Assembly: GCA_002749535.1 (NCBI GenBank)
Contig: MZZL01000394.1
Location: forward strand, 124,001 to 188,000
DNA: 64,000 nucleotides
Source: Apophysomyces variabilis
Taxonomy: Eukaryota; Mucoromycota; Mucoromycetes; Mucorales; Mucoraceae
Direction: 5' to 3'
The translations under genes were made by a program, and so were the position numbers. The notes beneath the pieces are model-generated. The model did not search any database. It was not told the DNA's origin and saw only the letters and a list, made by a program, of their open reading frames with translations. Of this stretch, positions 21,246 through 32,980 are shown one piece after another. Position 1 is the stretch's first letter. Each line of letters starts with the position of its first letter.

Positions 21246-22558
21246 GATCAGGTGACGATGTCGTAACACAAACTGTTCCACCAATTGTCGTCGCTGAATC
21301 CCGATCCCTGGAATTCGGACTTCTTTTGTGTGGACCCTGAGATGGACGAACGAATCGGATCGATTGTTGAGGTAGAAGAAACGGAAGAAGACGATGTTTG
21401 AGATTATAACATCGCGAAACATCGTCTATCGAATAGTTGCCCTTGGAAAAGTTTTAGAAGTAGAATTGTTTTGCCGTCGTCCGTCAGGCACAATAATATA
21501 AATAGAGAGAAAGGCGATACAATAAAAAATCATCTTTTACGATCCTTATTTTTATTTATCTTATCGTTTCCCTGATCCGCTGCAAGTTTGACCGATCGAC
21601 TACGTTACAGTGATTCGGAATAAAACTCAGATCCAAGGAAACGACACAATCACGGTCAAGAGCTTAAGATGGTAATCTTCGGCCCTCTTCCAAAAATGTC
21701 ATGAACTACAAGAAGTACTCTCGGTTATCGACTTTGACGTAATGCTCTCAATTGGTTTCCTTTTGCATCCCATTGCCGACAAGGATTACATAATGTAGCT
21801 AGAATCAAAATATATAAATATTAGACAGACAAGACAGAATAAACGGCATCCTTTTATCTATCGTTTATTTTATTCATTGGACTCGTCGATCATCCTTGAA
21901 GATCTTGTGCGGACTATTTCAGATCGGGATTGACACGACAACGATTTATAAAATTTCAGTTTGATTTTTTTTTTTCTTTCATTCTGTCGTATCGTTACTT
22001 GAATCTGATATAACAGACAAGATTTCCAAAGTAAGATAGACTATCAAAAGGCTTGCTTTTTATTTTGATGCCATTCTTCTTAATTTATAGCTGTCTAGAC
22101 TTGGAGCATTACCCACAGTATGAAACCTATGGGGCACTGATATTGAAAGTGAAACCAAAAATCTAAAAAGTACACGACAATTCACATCATGACTTCAGCA
22201 TATAGCTATAGTATACACACTCTCTATTATCCGTAGAGGGTTTTAGTTTTGATGGTGTAAGGTTTTAACTAAGTTTTAATGGAGTTTGTTATAATTACTT
22301 GATGTCTAATTTTTTACCTTTTTCTTTTTACATAATGATTTTGCATGGGATTATCGTATACACCCTTTGTATTATCTATAAAGAACTTTGGATTGGATTT
22401 CGTCAAGTTTTAATAAACCCTTTTATTCTATTCATAAAATGACTTTTTTCTTTTTTTTTATGCAATAACTTTGTATGTAATCATGGTATACGCAATCTGG
22501 ATCATGCACGAAGCGCTCTAAACTGGATTCCTTAACTTTTCTGTGATCAGTGCCCTTC
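21246..22558. other. gene-free, LTR-like debris
   Basis: No gene. A TATAAATA box near 21499 followed by CAATAAAAAATCATCTTTTAC, and TATATAAATA near 21811 followed by GAATAAAC and CATCCTTTTATC, look like two more worn copies of an LTR-type promoter/poly(A) unit. The rest is AT-rich, with T-runs. Confidence 0.3.
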
Positions 22559-22680
22559 TTTTTCTTACTTTCACTAATTTTTTTTCTATCTTTCCTAGTT
22601 AGCCAAACAATGGTTATTTACATTAGACCAAATGATTGACAATATACTGTTTGCTATGGCTTTAAAAAAGTGGAATGGAA
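22559..22680 (+). repeat. left copy of ~120 bp direct repeat
   Basis: Matches 27631-27751 in the same orientation with only a few substitutions and short indels (for example TTTACATTAGACC against TTCAATTAGACC, and TACTGTTTGC against TACTTTTTGC). The two copies bracket the exonuclease-bearing gene. The copy ends 4 bases before the only N in the window (22684). Confidence 0.85.
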
Positions 22681-22683
22681 TAA

Positions 22684-22684
22684 N
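22684..22684. other. ambiguous base (N)
   Basis: The single N in the window. It sits exactly between the left direct repeat and the AT-rich left arm of the exonuclease unit, so the join here may be an assembly decision. Confidence 0.95.
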
Positions 22685-22730
22685 CGGCGGGCCTGAAGTG
22701 TTCGGGGTGGTATGGGCGAATAGCATTTGC

Positions 22731-22846
22731 ATATAGTGCAAGAGCCAGCCAGTGAAAATGTGATATAGTGCATTTGAGCTACCGCTCGACCAATAAACAG
22801 TTCATATAGTGTTTTCATTTCATCCAATAAAATGATCACATAGTGA
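22731..22846 (+). repeat. four spaced copies of ATATAGTG-type motif
   Basis: ATATAGTG occurs at 22731, 22763 and 22804, and ACATAGTG at 22839, spaced 32, 41 and 35 bp, all in the same orientation just inside the left direct repeat. One more ACATAGTG lies at 27450 near the right end. CAGTGAAAA also occurs twice (near 22750 and 22871). They are placed like transposase-binding sites; this function is inferred. Confidence 0.6.
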
Positions 22847-23013
22847 TTCCCCTTTCTGCTTCTGCTTATCCAGTGAAAACCCTGCATTTAAGTCTGTATT
22901 TAAAATTCAAATAAGGTTCGAAAAAATTCTAAGGATGATCATCTAAACATTGCTCTTTTTTTCCATTAGCGTCAACTTATCCAACTTAAGCTGAATATAA
23001 TTTTCAAAAATGA

Positions 23014-26000
23014 AGAGGAAGACCTATTGGACAAAAGAATTCCCCTGACCATCGTGCAGGACGTCCTCGCAAAACCCAGGAAACAGAATCGCTTAGACAA
23101 ACAAAGCTCTCATTCATGTCAGCCACTGGAAAATATTGTGAAGCTTCTTCATCAGCGTCAAATGCTCCTACAACTATATCTAAGTTCAACGATCAGCCTG
23201 TAGAGGTATAATTCTTCGGTTAAAGTCTATATTTAAGCTAATCTATTTTTATTAATCTAGAAAAGTGGAAGTGATGGAGAGGTAGCAACAGAAAGGCATA
23301 GCCTTAGAGAGCTTTTGTCGGAGATTGAGCAAGACAGTGTTATCATCGATGCTCAAGATGGAGAAGTAGCTGCTGAGGATGAAGAATCGGACAGTGAGGA
23401 GAACGTCATTGAAGACGATACTAAATATGATGAAGCTCGCGATGGAGTGCTAGAAAGATATTTCTTATCTTTGCAAGCACGGCTTAAAAGAGAGAGTTTT
23501 CCTAAAGAATACCAACTTGGTACATTCTGGGTCGAACCACCATCAGCATTTTTCGCTCTTGATAAGGGCCAGATTGATCCAACTGTCCTTTACTATCCTC
23601 GAGTGTTTCTTTGGTTGCTGTATCATATAAAGAAAGATTTATTATGCCCAGCCTGTAATACCAGACTGTTGGTTAAAGGCTACAACAAAGATCCTTGCGC
23701 ACGCCGTGTTGTTGACCTAGAAAGGTATGCAGATAAGTACACGTTCAGCTAACTAATACATGTACTGTTTCAACACCGGACCAGTTGCTTTTATATCCTA
23801 TCAATTCGTTATATCTGTGCAAACAGTGTCTGTAGGCGTACCATAAGTGCTCATGCTGAGCAGATAATGAAACAGCTTCCTAAACATCTCGTTGCAGAAT
23901 TTCCAGCATACCTCACACATCGATGTGCAATATCCAAAGCTGTAAGAAACCTGCTCCGACCTGCTGTTTAAAATGGCATGGGTATTAAACGTTTCCAGCA
24001 CACTTTACGTGAACTACACACACTTCGTCATGACAGGCTGGAGCTTCAGTATCTGAATGCTATAAACTACCGTCGTGTGAAGCCAACGATTGCTGATACC
24101 CTACGACATACCAACGAGTATGCACCCTTTTCTTCATTCGATGAGAAGAAAGGTTATGCTGGTTTTGTTCCTTCAGCGGCTTATTTGCGCTTGGTGTATA
24201 CCACTATTTTAGACAAGCTTAGACCGCTAATGGACAAGCAAATGATGACTCTTGGTGGGCAGATTCTCAAAGGGGACCACTCCTTTATGATCATCAAGAA
24301 GCTGGCAAAAGTCGGAGAGGCTTCAGTATTCAGTGCTCTTTATACTGTTTGCAATGAATATGAAGAGATCCGTATGCAGCAACTTGTGCCGACCAAGTCT
24401 CTAATGCACCTTCGCACCTCTTTCGAAGAAATGGCAAAATCATACCGACTCTGCGGCCACAAATTTCCTGAAGTGTTCTTTACTGATAACGTCCAAGGAT
24501 ATCGCCAACTTTTGGAGAACGTTTTGCCGTGCCTTCGTCGTAATATAGAGGTCAATGACTATGTGATACCGCAGCAATCTGCTGAAAGTGGCAACCGTTA
24601 CCTGGACCTTCCGAGTGATATCCATTTGAAATATGCACCAAAAGCCGAGGAAGCAAATATGCTTCTTAATAGCATAATGAAAGATACTGCCAACGATACC
24701 ACCATCGTCATTGGATTCGACTGCGAATGGAATTACAACCAAAGAACGCGAATACCCGGAAAAATAGCTGTCGTGCAGGTTGCGTATAAAGACATTGTGT
24801 ATATCATACCAATACATGCATTACAGGGTGTTCCGACATCGCTGAAGACGTTACTCCAAAGCTCTCTGGTTTTGAAGTCTGGGCGAAACGTGGGAGGGGA
24901 TCTCCAAAAATTAAAGCGAGATTATGGTGTGAACTATTCTGGAGCACTAGAACTTGGCTCTTTCTGCAAAAGGAGAGGTACAATTAACAATGGAACGGCT
25001 AATCTCTCCAACATTTGTAAGGCTGTTCTCGGTGCTGGCCTCAACAAACAGAACACTGTCCGATTAAGCAACTGGGAATCTGCTCAGCTCACAGAGGCGC
25101 AACTTCATTATGCAGCATTAGATGCCTGGGCGTCTGCAGAAATATTTAATCCTTTGAAGCATACAAGTCCTATCGGCCAAATAATTCCTACACCTCAGCC
25201 TGGCATGTTTGTCGGTTTTTACCCCAAGTCCTCCAGAGTATGTGTGGCATACGGCCAAGTAGCTGAAGCACACGACATCTTACATAAAGTTTCAGTTACT
25301 GCCGAACATACCATTATGTGCATTAACAGAGTGGTCATACCGGGAGCAATTATTCCAGAGCACAAGATACCCTTGGCTGAACTTGGAGCACCCCCTTTCA
25401 ATATAGTTGTCAAGATATCACATTTGAAGTCTGCAGCACAACCTATGTGTGAGCTACAAGCAATTCCGCAAGCGTCTTCGTTACCAGCTACAAGTTCGAG
25501 ATACCCGAATCAGATACTGTCAAACCGCTCTGGTCGGCGTGATGATACTGAAAATCCTAGGATTCTCAAAGATATCTTTCATTTAATGGACATGATCAAG
25601 ATACCAAAGCATCACGGGTTAGCAAAAGAGTTCTCCCGCCGGTTTTGGGACGCATTGCTTGTTCCTGATCCAGAAGATCGGCAAAGAATAGAGGCATACC
25701 TTGAGACACAGAATACCAGTTGGGACTACGCAATATCTACTCGACCAGCCTGGGTTTTCCGTCGAGTAAAGCGCATGATCCCCCCCCCACAGAAGAATTA
25801 TACCCTGTAGTTGAAAACCTTTTCCGAGAATATGGTCCACTTCGGTGTGCGAGGACAGGACAACCACTTTTTGACGATGAGGCCCAAAGACAAGCAGCTC
25901 ATGTGCTTAGAGCCATACAGCATGGGCAAGTATCAGATCCACCAGGTATAACGCTGTATTTTAAGATGGGGCAAGAACAAAACCGCTTGCCGTTATATAG

Positions 26001-27251
26001 ATGTAGTAGGGGGACAAATTCATTGGAAGGAGGTGTGCATCAAAACGACATCCGCAATTTTGTCTCCTTTGGTGCTGGACCTCATCTGACCGATTGTGCA
26101 CTTGCAGATTATCGGCTGCGGCATAACATTGATGTAAGTTAATTAATAAATTTTCAGTCTAGGGAAACTATGCGCAAAAGCAGAATATTAATGGTTCTCT
26201 TAGGTTGGCAGCGTTAACAGATACAATCGTGTGCATAAAAGCCATTATGAGCCATGGCTTATCGAAAATATTCAGCGTTTACGCCATCGTCTGGGGCTCA
26301 ATCATATTGGTCATATGCAAACAACCGATAGCTGCATTTATAGTCTAGATCTCAGAACAGGGCATGAAACCTTTGGCATCACGTCCTTTTCCCAAGGACT
26401 TGCGCAATCGTTTGGTATAGCCACTGCAAATATCTGCAGAGTTGAAAACGACGATGTTATCTTCAATGAAGAAAGTACATTATTTTCTAGGTGTATCAGT
26501 ACATATATGGTGTTTTGAAACTGGATCAACAAGCAATCCTCGTGGCCAGCTATATCACTACCTTGCAGCAAAACAGGGAACAGTATATGCAGTGATACCT
26601 GTACATACCCGCGAAGAATATCAAGTTCTTAAATCTATGCTTTCAGATATCCAAGCTTCAAGTAACCAGCTAGACTGGATAGTTTTTGCTCAAACCTGGA
26701 ACAGAGATCATGCCAATGGCATTAACATCTTTTATAAGACTCCAGAGCATCTGAAGGCCCACTTTAGTGTTTTTAATGAAAGACAGATTGCAGTTAGAAG
26801 TATGGATCAGAGCATAGGAGTTTGCGAGACCATGCTGGAAGAGCTACAGTCCCCAGGTCGAGCACATGATATCTTACCAGCGCATACTCCATCACCAATA
26901 TCTTTTGCGGATAGTTCCACTAGTATCAATACTACGCCTTCAATTATACCAAATCCAGTCAATTTAACAAGTGCCACCCCACCAAGAACAAACCTACGGC
27001 CAATGCTTTTACCCCAAAGTGCATCTGCTTTATCTGCTCGTTTGCCCCAAGAGGTCATTGTATTACCAGCTTCAAATGTGCCCACTCTACGCACGATTTA
27101 TCCACAAGCAGTCGTAAATGTGAATCATGAAAGAACACGATTCGATACCCGAGACTTGCCAAAAAAGTCTACAAGGGTTTGCAGCAGGTGTAGGAATTCT
27201 TCTTGCAAGGGCTCCTCTCGTAGGTTACGTTGTAGGATGTTTCAAAATTAA
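23014..27251 (+). pseudogene. broken AT-hook / zinc / WRN-type exonuclease mobile-element protein
   Basis: The gene joins at least five exons. The first carries two AT-hooks (RGRP at 23014 and GRPRK shortly after), and a GT-AG intron at 23206-23260 follows. Next is a block FWVEPPSAFFALD...PRVFLWLLYH...CPAC resembling the domain I recall as DUF6729. The centre is a 3'-5' exonuclease of the Werner type: FDCEW (24719-24727), GGDLQKL (about 24899), and LHYAALDAW (about 25105-25125) keep all the DEDDy residues. Downstream are YRCSRGTNSLEGGVHQ and a Cys-rich tail (CSRCRNSSCKGSSRRLRC). Lesions: an in-frame TAA at 23969-23971 within a conserved block, a one-base frameshift at a C9 run (25780-25788) where the next frame continues the same protein, and an unresolved frame change near 26470-26560. 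The domain set, flanking repeats and subterminal motifs suggest a mobile element, but I cannot place it in a named superfamily. Confidence 0.7.
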
Positions 27252-27630
27252 GCAGCTACATCTATATCTACATCTGATTAGACTTTTATATATCATTATT
27301 ATTACTCGTTTGTATAATCCATATTTAACTGGTCAAAAGAAAGCTTTTATCTGCCAAGTTTCCATCATAATTACTTATTGATGTTAGAAATGGATAGTCT
27401 TATGAACGGCTGAGACTATATATAGGATTGCAATATTGATAATTGTTTTACATAGTGTTCATTGTGGATTGCAATTTAAAGAACAGATCGGTAGCGAAAC
27501 AGTATGTCTTAGTTTATTGCTAATTTTCCGGTGCAAAAGTTAGCTACGTCATTACTTTAAAGTCTAAGGTTTGACGTACTGAAAACAAAGTAAATTAATT
27601 CCAGGTAACCCTACCTATGTTACCCGGGCC

Positions 27631-27751
27631 CTTTTTCTTACTTCACTAATTTTTTTTCTATCTTTCCTAGTTAGCCAAACAATGGTTATTCAATTAGACC
27701 AAATGATTGACAATATACTTTTTGCTATGGCTTTAAAAAAGTGGAATGGAA
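27631..27751 (+). repeat. right copy of ~120 bp direct repeat
   Basis: Same orientation and near-identical to 22559-22680. It is preceded by GTTACCCGGGCCC, which has a weak resemblance to the inverted sequence just inside the left copy (CGGCGGGCC). Confidence 0.85.
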
Positions 27752-29000
27752 AAAATAAAAAAACATAGGGTTTTCAATCTCCTTTTTCTACATCTAAAAT
27801 TGACCAAGTCAGCAAAGACTACCATTTGTTACAGAGCCATCGACATAATTCACGATCATTATGGCTGCATATGCATATATCTAACTACTTTTCTACATAG
27901 GACACCAAAGCTCTTGGATAAAAAGCACACTGAAGAAAAGGAGAAAAAAAAGAAGGTCATGCTCGACCCTTTCTTGTTTCTCTTTCTCCGGTTAGAAATC
28001 AGCAAGTAATATTGCACATTAAAGTAGTAAAAAAAACGCATTCGGTCCTTATTTCAGTAAAAAAAGAAAATAAAAGCAGGATCACATATGTAGCGTTAGG
28101 TAAAAAGCAAAGTCGAATCAAGAAGAAAAGCAATTAAAGGGTCAACAAGTATAAGGAACAGAATGGATCCTACTACATTCTATAGATTGGATAGATTGCC
28201 TGAAAACTGCTGTCCGCATCCAGGTCTACTTATGTCCGATAGGTGACAGAGAGTTGACTATGATGTTTTCGAACGCTTTGCTACCAGAAAGACCTTCATA
28301 GATTATGTATTTGTCTTTTCTTCGCTAATAGGAGCCGTATTATATGGCTAGCTTTCTCACAGCATCATGCTCATAAATGTCTTGATCCATATCAACGAGA
28401 AAAGGTTAAATTCAGCAACTTCACTTCAAGCATATATATCTCCAATTTGGATGGATCAATCATCAAAAGTACAACCGGTGAACATTTGACTGCAAATACG
28501 AGATCTCGTAATTTCTCACCTTCTTCCTCTTCATTATATCATGTTATCCTCTTATGCTTGTATTCACAGATATGCCACGCTTCTAGTCATGAATGACATG
28601 AATAGCCAAAAAAAAGTATATTCCTGATACATTAATCGCCTTTTATCACTGTGAAGTTTTCTCAAACACTAGTAATCAGTAGATAGGAAAACGGCATATG
28701 TTCCAAGATACATGACAAATTTGGGCAGACGGTAAACCTGACCATCCGTTCAATTTTCAGTCGGTCATATACAATGAACTATCGCTTGTTACTCTTTAAA
28801 GTGACTAAATAACATGGACCTACAAGAATTGGTATCCCAATATGCTTCATGATACAGCCATAGCAGCCAAGAGGACATCAAATAGATCGACCACTAGGCT
28901 TAAGCTTCTCTCTCACCAAGACTGAGTTCATAACTGACTTGAATGATCGTGAAGCAGAAAAAAAAGGGCGCCACAACTTGGATCCTTTTTCGTTGACAGA
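27752..29000. other. intergenic upstream of serine dehydratase
   Basis: AT-rich, with no gene recognised. Short frames at 27746-28009 are Lys-rich and look random. The region ends in the promoter of the serine dehydratase gene. Confidence 0.4.
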
Positions 29001-30474
29001 ATGATCGATGACTCTTCCGATGAAGAAACCCAACTGTACGATGGATCGCATACATTGCATGTTGGCACGCCGCTCTTGCATTCAACTAACCTAAGCGTAA
29101 AGTTAAACTGGTGTGTGGCCTTACACTGTCGAAACAACAATTGCGCTAATGTTGTTTCGCCACACCGTAGCAATATTTTCCTCAAGATGGAAAACATACA
29201 GCCTTCAGGATCAGTCAAAATGAGGTATATAAACAAAAAAGAGTTCTCTATTTAGAGTGCTAAGACGCGATGCAGAGGCATTGGCAACTTCTGCTATCAA
29301 GTGGTGCAAACACGAGGCACCGATATTCATTTCGTGTGTGGATCTGGAATCAACACCGTATTAGCCGTATCATACTGTGCTCGTCAGCTGGGCGTGGATG
29401 CTATTGTAGTGATGCCAAAGGCAACAAGTAGTGCTATTTGCGATGCAGTGCGATTGGAAGGGGCAAAACTAATCTTATATGGGGCTGTACGTGATGCTTG
29501 ACATTGGCAAATGGCATGGTTGATGGGCTTTGTTTAGGATTGGAATGCAGCTGAAACACACGCCCGCAAGCTAGTAAAAAGGAATGGGTAAGGAACATGG
29601 GGATAGAAAGAGAAGGATCGAATAGCACTAAGCCGTTGCTGGAAGAATATACGTACCTTCATCCGATCACGCCCACATATGGCAAGGATATTCCACCATG
29701 ATACACGAATTAAAAGCACAATTGCAAGACGGCCCGCCGGCAGCCATCATATGTCCTGTCGGCGGCGGTGGACTACTGAACGGTGTGATTGTGGGTCTCC
29801 AAGAAGTGGATTGGAAACAAGTCCCTGTGATTGCTGTGGAAACACATGGTAGTAACGCGTTTCAGGCAGCCGTTGTCGCAGGAAAAATGGTATCCTTGCC
29901 AAAAAGTACCACCATCGCAACGAGTCTAGCAGCGAAATCTGTGAGCTCCAAATCGCTCGAATTAAGTTTGGTCCATCCAGTCGTCCCCTTCGCAGTCAGT
30001 GATGCCATGGCTGCAGACGCTGTCCGAAGATTTGCAGGTAATTTTCTTGTCCTTCAAGGCAAGCTAATCAGCTCCTGTCCAGACCATAATAGAATCCTTG
30101 CGGAAGCAGCCTCTGGCGCTGCTTTGTCTCTCTGTTATACTCAGGTCATACGAGATATTCTTCCATCGCTTTCCACAGCAAGTGATGTGGTCGTCATCGT
30201 TACCGGTGGCTCTGATATAAGTTTGGCTCATTTGGATGAATATCGCGAGAAATACATGGATCCACCCGTTGTGGTGAAAAGTGGAAGCGAGGTTTTCCTT
30301 AAGACAGAAGACACATTGACAAACATCCCAGAAGTGAATGTAGAAGAGCCTACGGGTATTTCGCAAGATATGTTACGCCAATTGAGCTCTCAACAGCCAA
30401 ACCATGAGAACCGGCAGCAAGATACCGAATCTATGGAGGATCTGGTAATGACGCAACGAACGAGAGACGATTGA
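29001..30474 (+). CDS. L-serine/L-threonine dehydratase (PLP enzyme)
   Basis: Six exons: 29001-29110, 29171-29224, 29276-29486, 29538-29587, 29646-30037 and 30083-30474. They total 1209 nt, giving 402 residues. The enzyme deaminates serine or threonine to pyruvate or 2-oxobutyrate plus ammonia, as yeast CHA1 and animal SDS do. Exon 2 carries the PLP-lysine motif QPSGSVKMR (normally PSGSFKxRG). Then come FCYQ, AVSYCARQLGVDAIVVMP, the glycine loop PVGGGGLLNGVIVGLQE that holds the phosphate, ETHGSNAFQAAVVAGK, EAASGAALSL and a late VIVTGGSDISLAHL. The last intron (45 nt, 30038-30082) is a multiple of three without a stop, so an ORF finder reads through it; removing it restores RRFADHNRILAEAASG. 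The C-terminal 60 residues or so are a polar extension. CHA1-like function is well supported; substrate preference is not. Confidence 0.9.
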
Positions 30475-30812
30475 AAATGCTTTCTCTTAATGGGACTTTT
30501 ACATCCGAATAAGCCTTCCCTATTCACCCATTCATCCACATATACAGACACGCACACACATACGCACTCGCACTTTTTTCCACACATTTAATACTTTCAT
30601 TGTCCAAAATGTCTTTTTTTATATAATAATTATGAAACACTTTAAACACTTTGTAGATATTTATGCGCTCTTGTGTACAGTTACTTCATCAGGCTGATCG
30701 TCTCAGATACCTGATTTTTCCTGCATAAAGCAAAAAAAATTCGCGTCACACAGCATTGCATTTTTTAGGTTTCTTTAAAAAAGTGCGAAAAGGTCAGCAT
30801 GTTCCAAGCCTA

Positions 30813-32980
30813 ATGTCCGATTCGATTGTAAAAAAATTCCAAAGAGAGGCATCGGATCTTTTACGTGCTCAAAAGGGCGCTGAAAGCACCATCAATTTTA
30901 GAAAACTAAAGAGAAAATTTGCTGATACCAAGTAATGCTTTCAACTGACAGCGACTGAATTTGATTGACTGAACCCCACAATGTAGCTTCGAGATTAGCG
31001 ATGATTTGACCAGTTCGACCGAGACTTTTCTTGATCCGACATTCTTTGCCTTAATGAAACAATATGAAGATGCTCAGGTACAACAAGAACGGAAACGCCG
31101 ACTGAGAAGAGAGGGTCAAATCGTATCAAAGAAGCCGCAGGCTAAAGACGTTCTACGAAACCGCATTCTTGATAAAGACGATGAACAGACAATATTACAA
31201 ATGGAGACAAATGATCTAGGCCCAGACCAGTACATCAATCCATGTGTCCCAAAGAAAAGACAGTATCTTGCACCAGCAAAACGTCCTACCTTTCAAATCT
31301 CGCCAGAGCAAGTTGCCTCATCGCGTGACACATCCACATCCAATCCTTCACCATTATTAGCTACCGCATCCCAACAAAATATACCCATCCGTCACACTCC
31401 TACCGAGCGAATGGAATCCTCGAGTCGAGAGCAAACGCCGACAGTAGAGCACCGGGAGAATGGAGAGAGTGCGATTCATACTGGCGCAATCCAGCAGCAG
31501 ATGCATACAACATCAGCTTCCGATGAGTCTGCAGCGGGTAACGCTCATCGCAGCCATACGAACGGCAACTTGAATCCTTCATTGCAAGACCTGGCGTTAC
31601 CACCCTCGTTTACACGCAGCAATGATGATGACGATAGTCAATATGATAGCGCAGAGGATGAATTGGACGATGATTTCCAGTTTATGGAGCATCCTGATAT
31701 TCCAAGAACCGAATTAATGAGGACTTTTCTTGCTGTTTCTCAAGCAATGAACAGTTCTCCACTGAAAGTGTTAAAGTAAGTGATCGAACGATACGCGAGG
31801 CATAGTGACTGATGTTCTGCCTCAGTCGTGCAAACATGGTCGAACTATTACCTAGACAACGCATCCTCCTCGCTGGCGGCAATTGCATTGACCCTCGTGT
31901 AAATATACTCCACGTTTGGCTTATGCATAGTTACTCAGCATTTTCTTTTTCTTTCTTAGGAAAGCGGAAAAGAGACCGATACTTCTTCGGCAACAAAAGT
32001 AGGTTGAATGAATATGTACCACGACAACAGGAACGTATCTAACTTGCATTTTCCAAAAGCAAGGGAGGGACTTACGAAGCTCAAATCCAGAAGAGGTTAT
32101 CTTATCCATTGCCATATATCATCCAAAGCAACACGGCCAACGGTTACAGGAATTTGAAGTGCTTGGATCGCAGTCGCTCACAGACCTTCGAGACGCAATG
32201 TACTGCATCAATGACTTTGCGTGGAACGCAGATCACAAAGACCGCTCAAGCGACGGACCTGTCATCAATACACCACGAAAAAAGCTGTCAAGCAGTTATA
32301 TGTTTATTGACGACGTGTTTTACGTTGATTCTCGTGCCGAAGAAGAAGGATTCGGACCAGAACCGGATGCTAGCGCGTAAGGAATTGTGGAATCTACTTT
32401 TGCCTTTTCCCTGTATTGAATTGGGAATTCTTAATTTTTGAACAGTATTATCCGCGAATGGGTGATGCAAAACGAACGTTACACACAACCTGGCTTGACC
32501 CAATATACCAAAAAGAAAATGCATGATTTTAGATTTGAAGACCTGAACCTCCGTATTGGTGAAGTTTATTTGTTAGCACATCAGGATGGTTGCCATCATC
32601 CGTTTATGGTTCGAGATATAAGGTATGATCTTGTTGCCTTGATGGAACGTTATGGATAAGAACCGGTTTGGCTAGGCTCCATGGAAAAGATGATTTACCC
32701 AATGAAAACGATTATCCTCGCATGGTATATAATTGGAGCTACAAGCGATACAAATGTTCCATGTGTGGACTTTTCCCGGCCCGGTAAGCTGGACGTGCTA
32801 AGTATCATCTAAGCTGTACTAAATTTTGGCTGTTGCTGCCCAAGATATATGACCACCAATGATATATTAAGTGGATTTTCTCCATGCTATTTTTGCAAAA
32901 AGTGTTATGGACCCTTCCACTTTGATAAGGATGGTAACAAGTCTCACGCGTTCGAATCCATCGACTATTACGGTTCCTGA
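30813..32980 (+). CDS. SNAPC3: snRNA-activating protein complex subunit 3 (SNAP50) homologue
   Basis: Eight exons: 30813-30931, 30987-31775, 31826-31898, 31960-31998, 32060-32376, 32446-32622, 32661-32783 and 32845-32980. They total 1773 nt, giving 590 residues. SNAPC binds the proximal sequence element of snRNA promoters for Pol II and Pol III. The C-terminal half matches human SNAPC3 in order: EVLGSQSLTDLRDAMYC, FIDDVFYVDSR, IIREWV, FEDLNLRIGEVYLLAHQDG, then the zinc-binding CSMCGLFPARYMTTND and PCYFCKKCYGPFHFDKDG. The N-terminal half is long, polar and low in complexity (Ser, Gln, Asp), with no clear counterpart. Transcribed in the same direction as the dehydratase, about 340 bp after it. 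Confidence 0.88.

Noticed and set aside
21084..21422. 112-codon minus-strand frame
   Set aside because: It runs across the tRNA-Ser gene on the opposite strand; part of its sequence is just the complement of the tRNA.
23966..23998. 33 nt GT...AG stretch that would remove the TAA at 23969
   Set aside because: It is shorter than any other intron here, and its translation (NGMGIKRFQ) fits the conserved block, so a nonsense mutation is the better reading.
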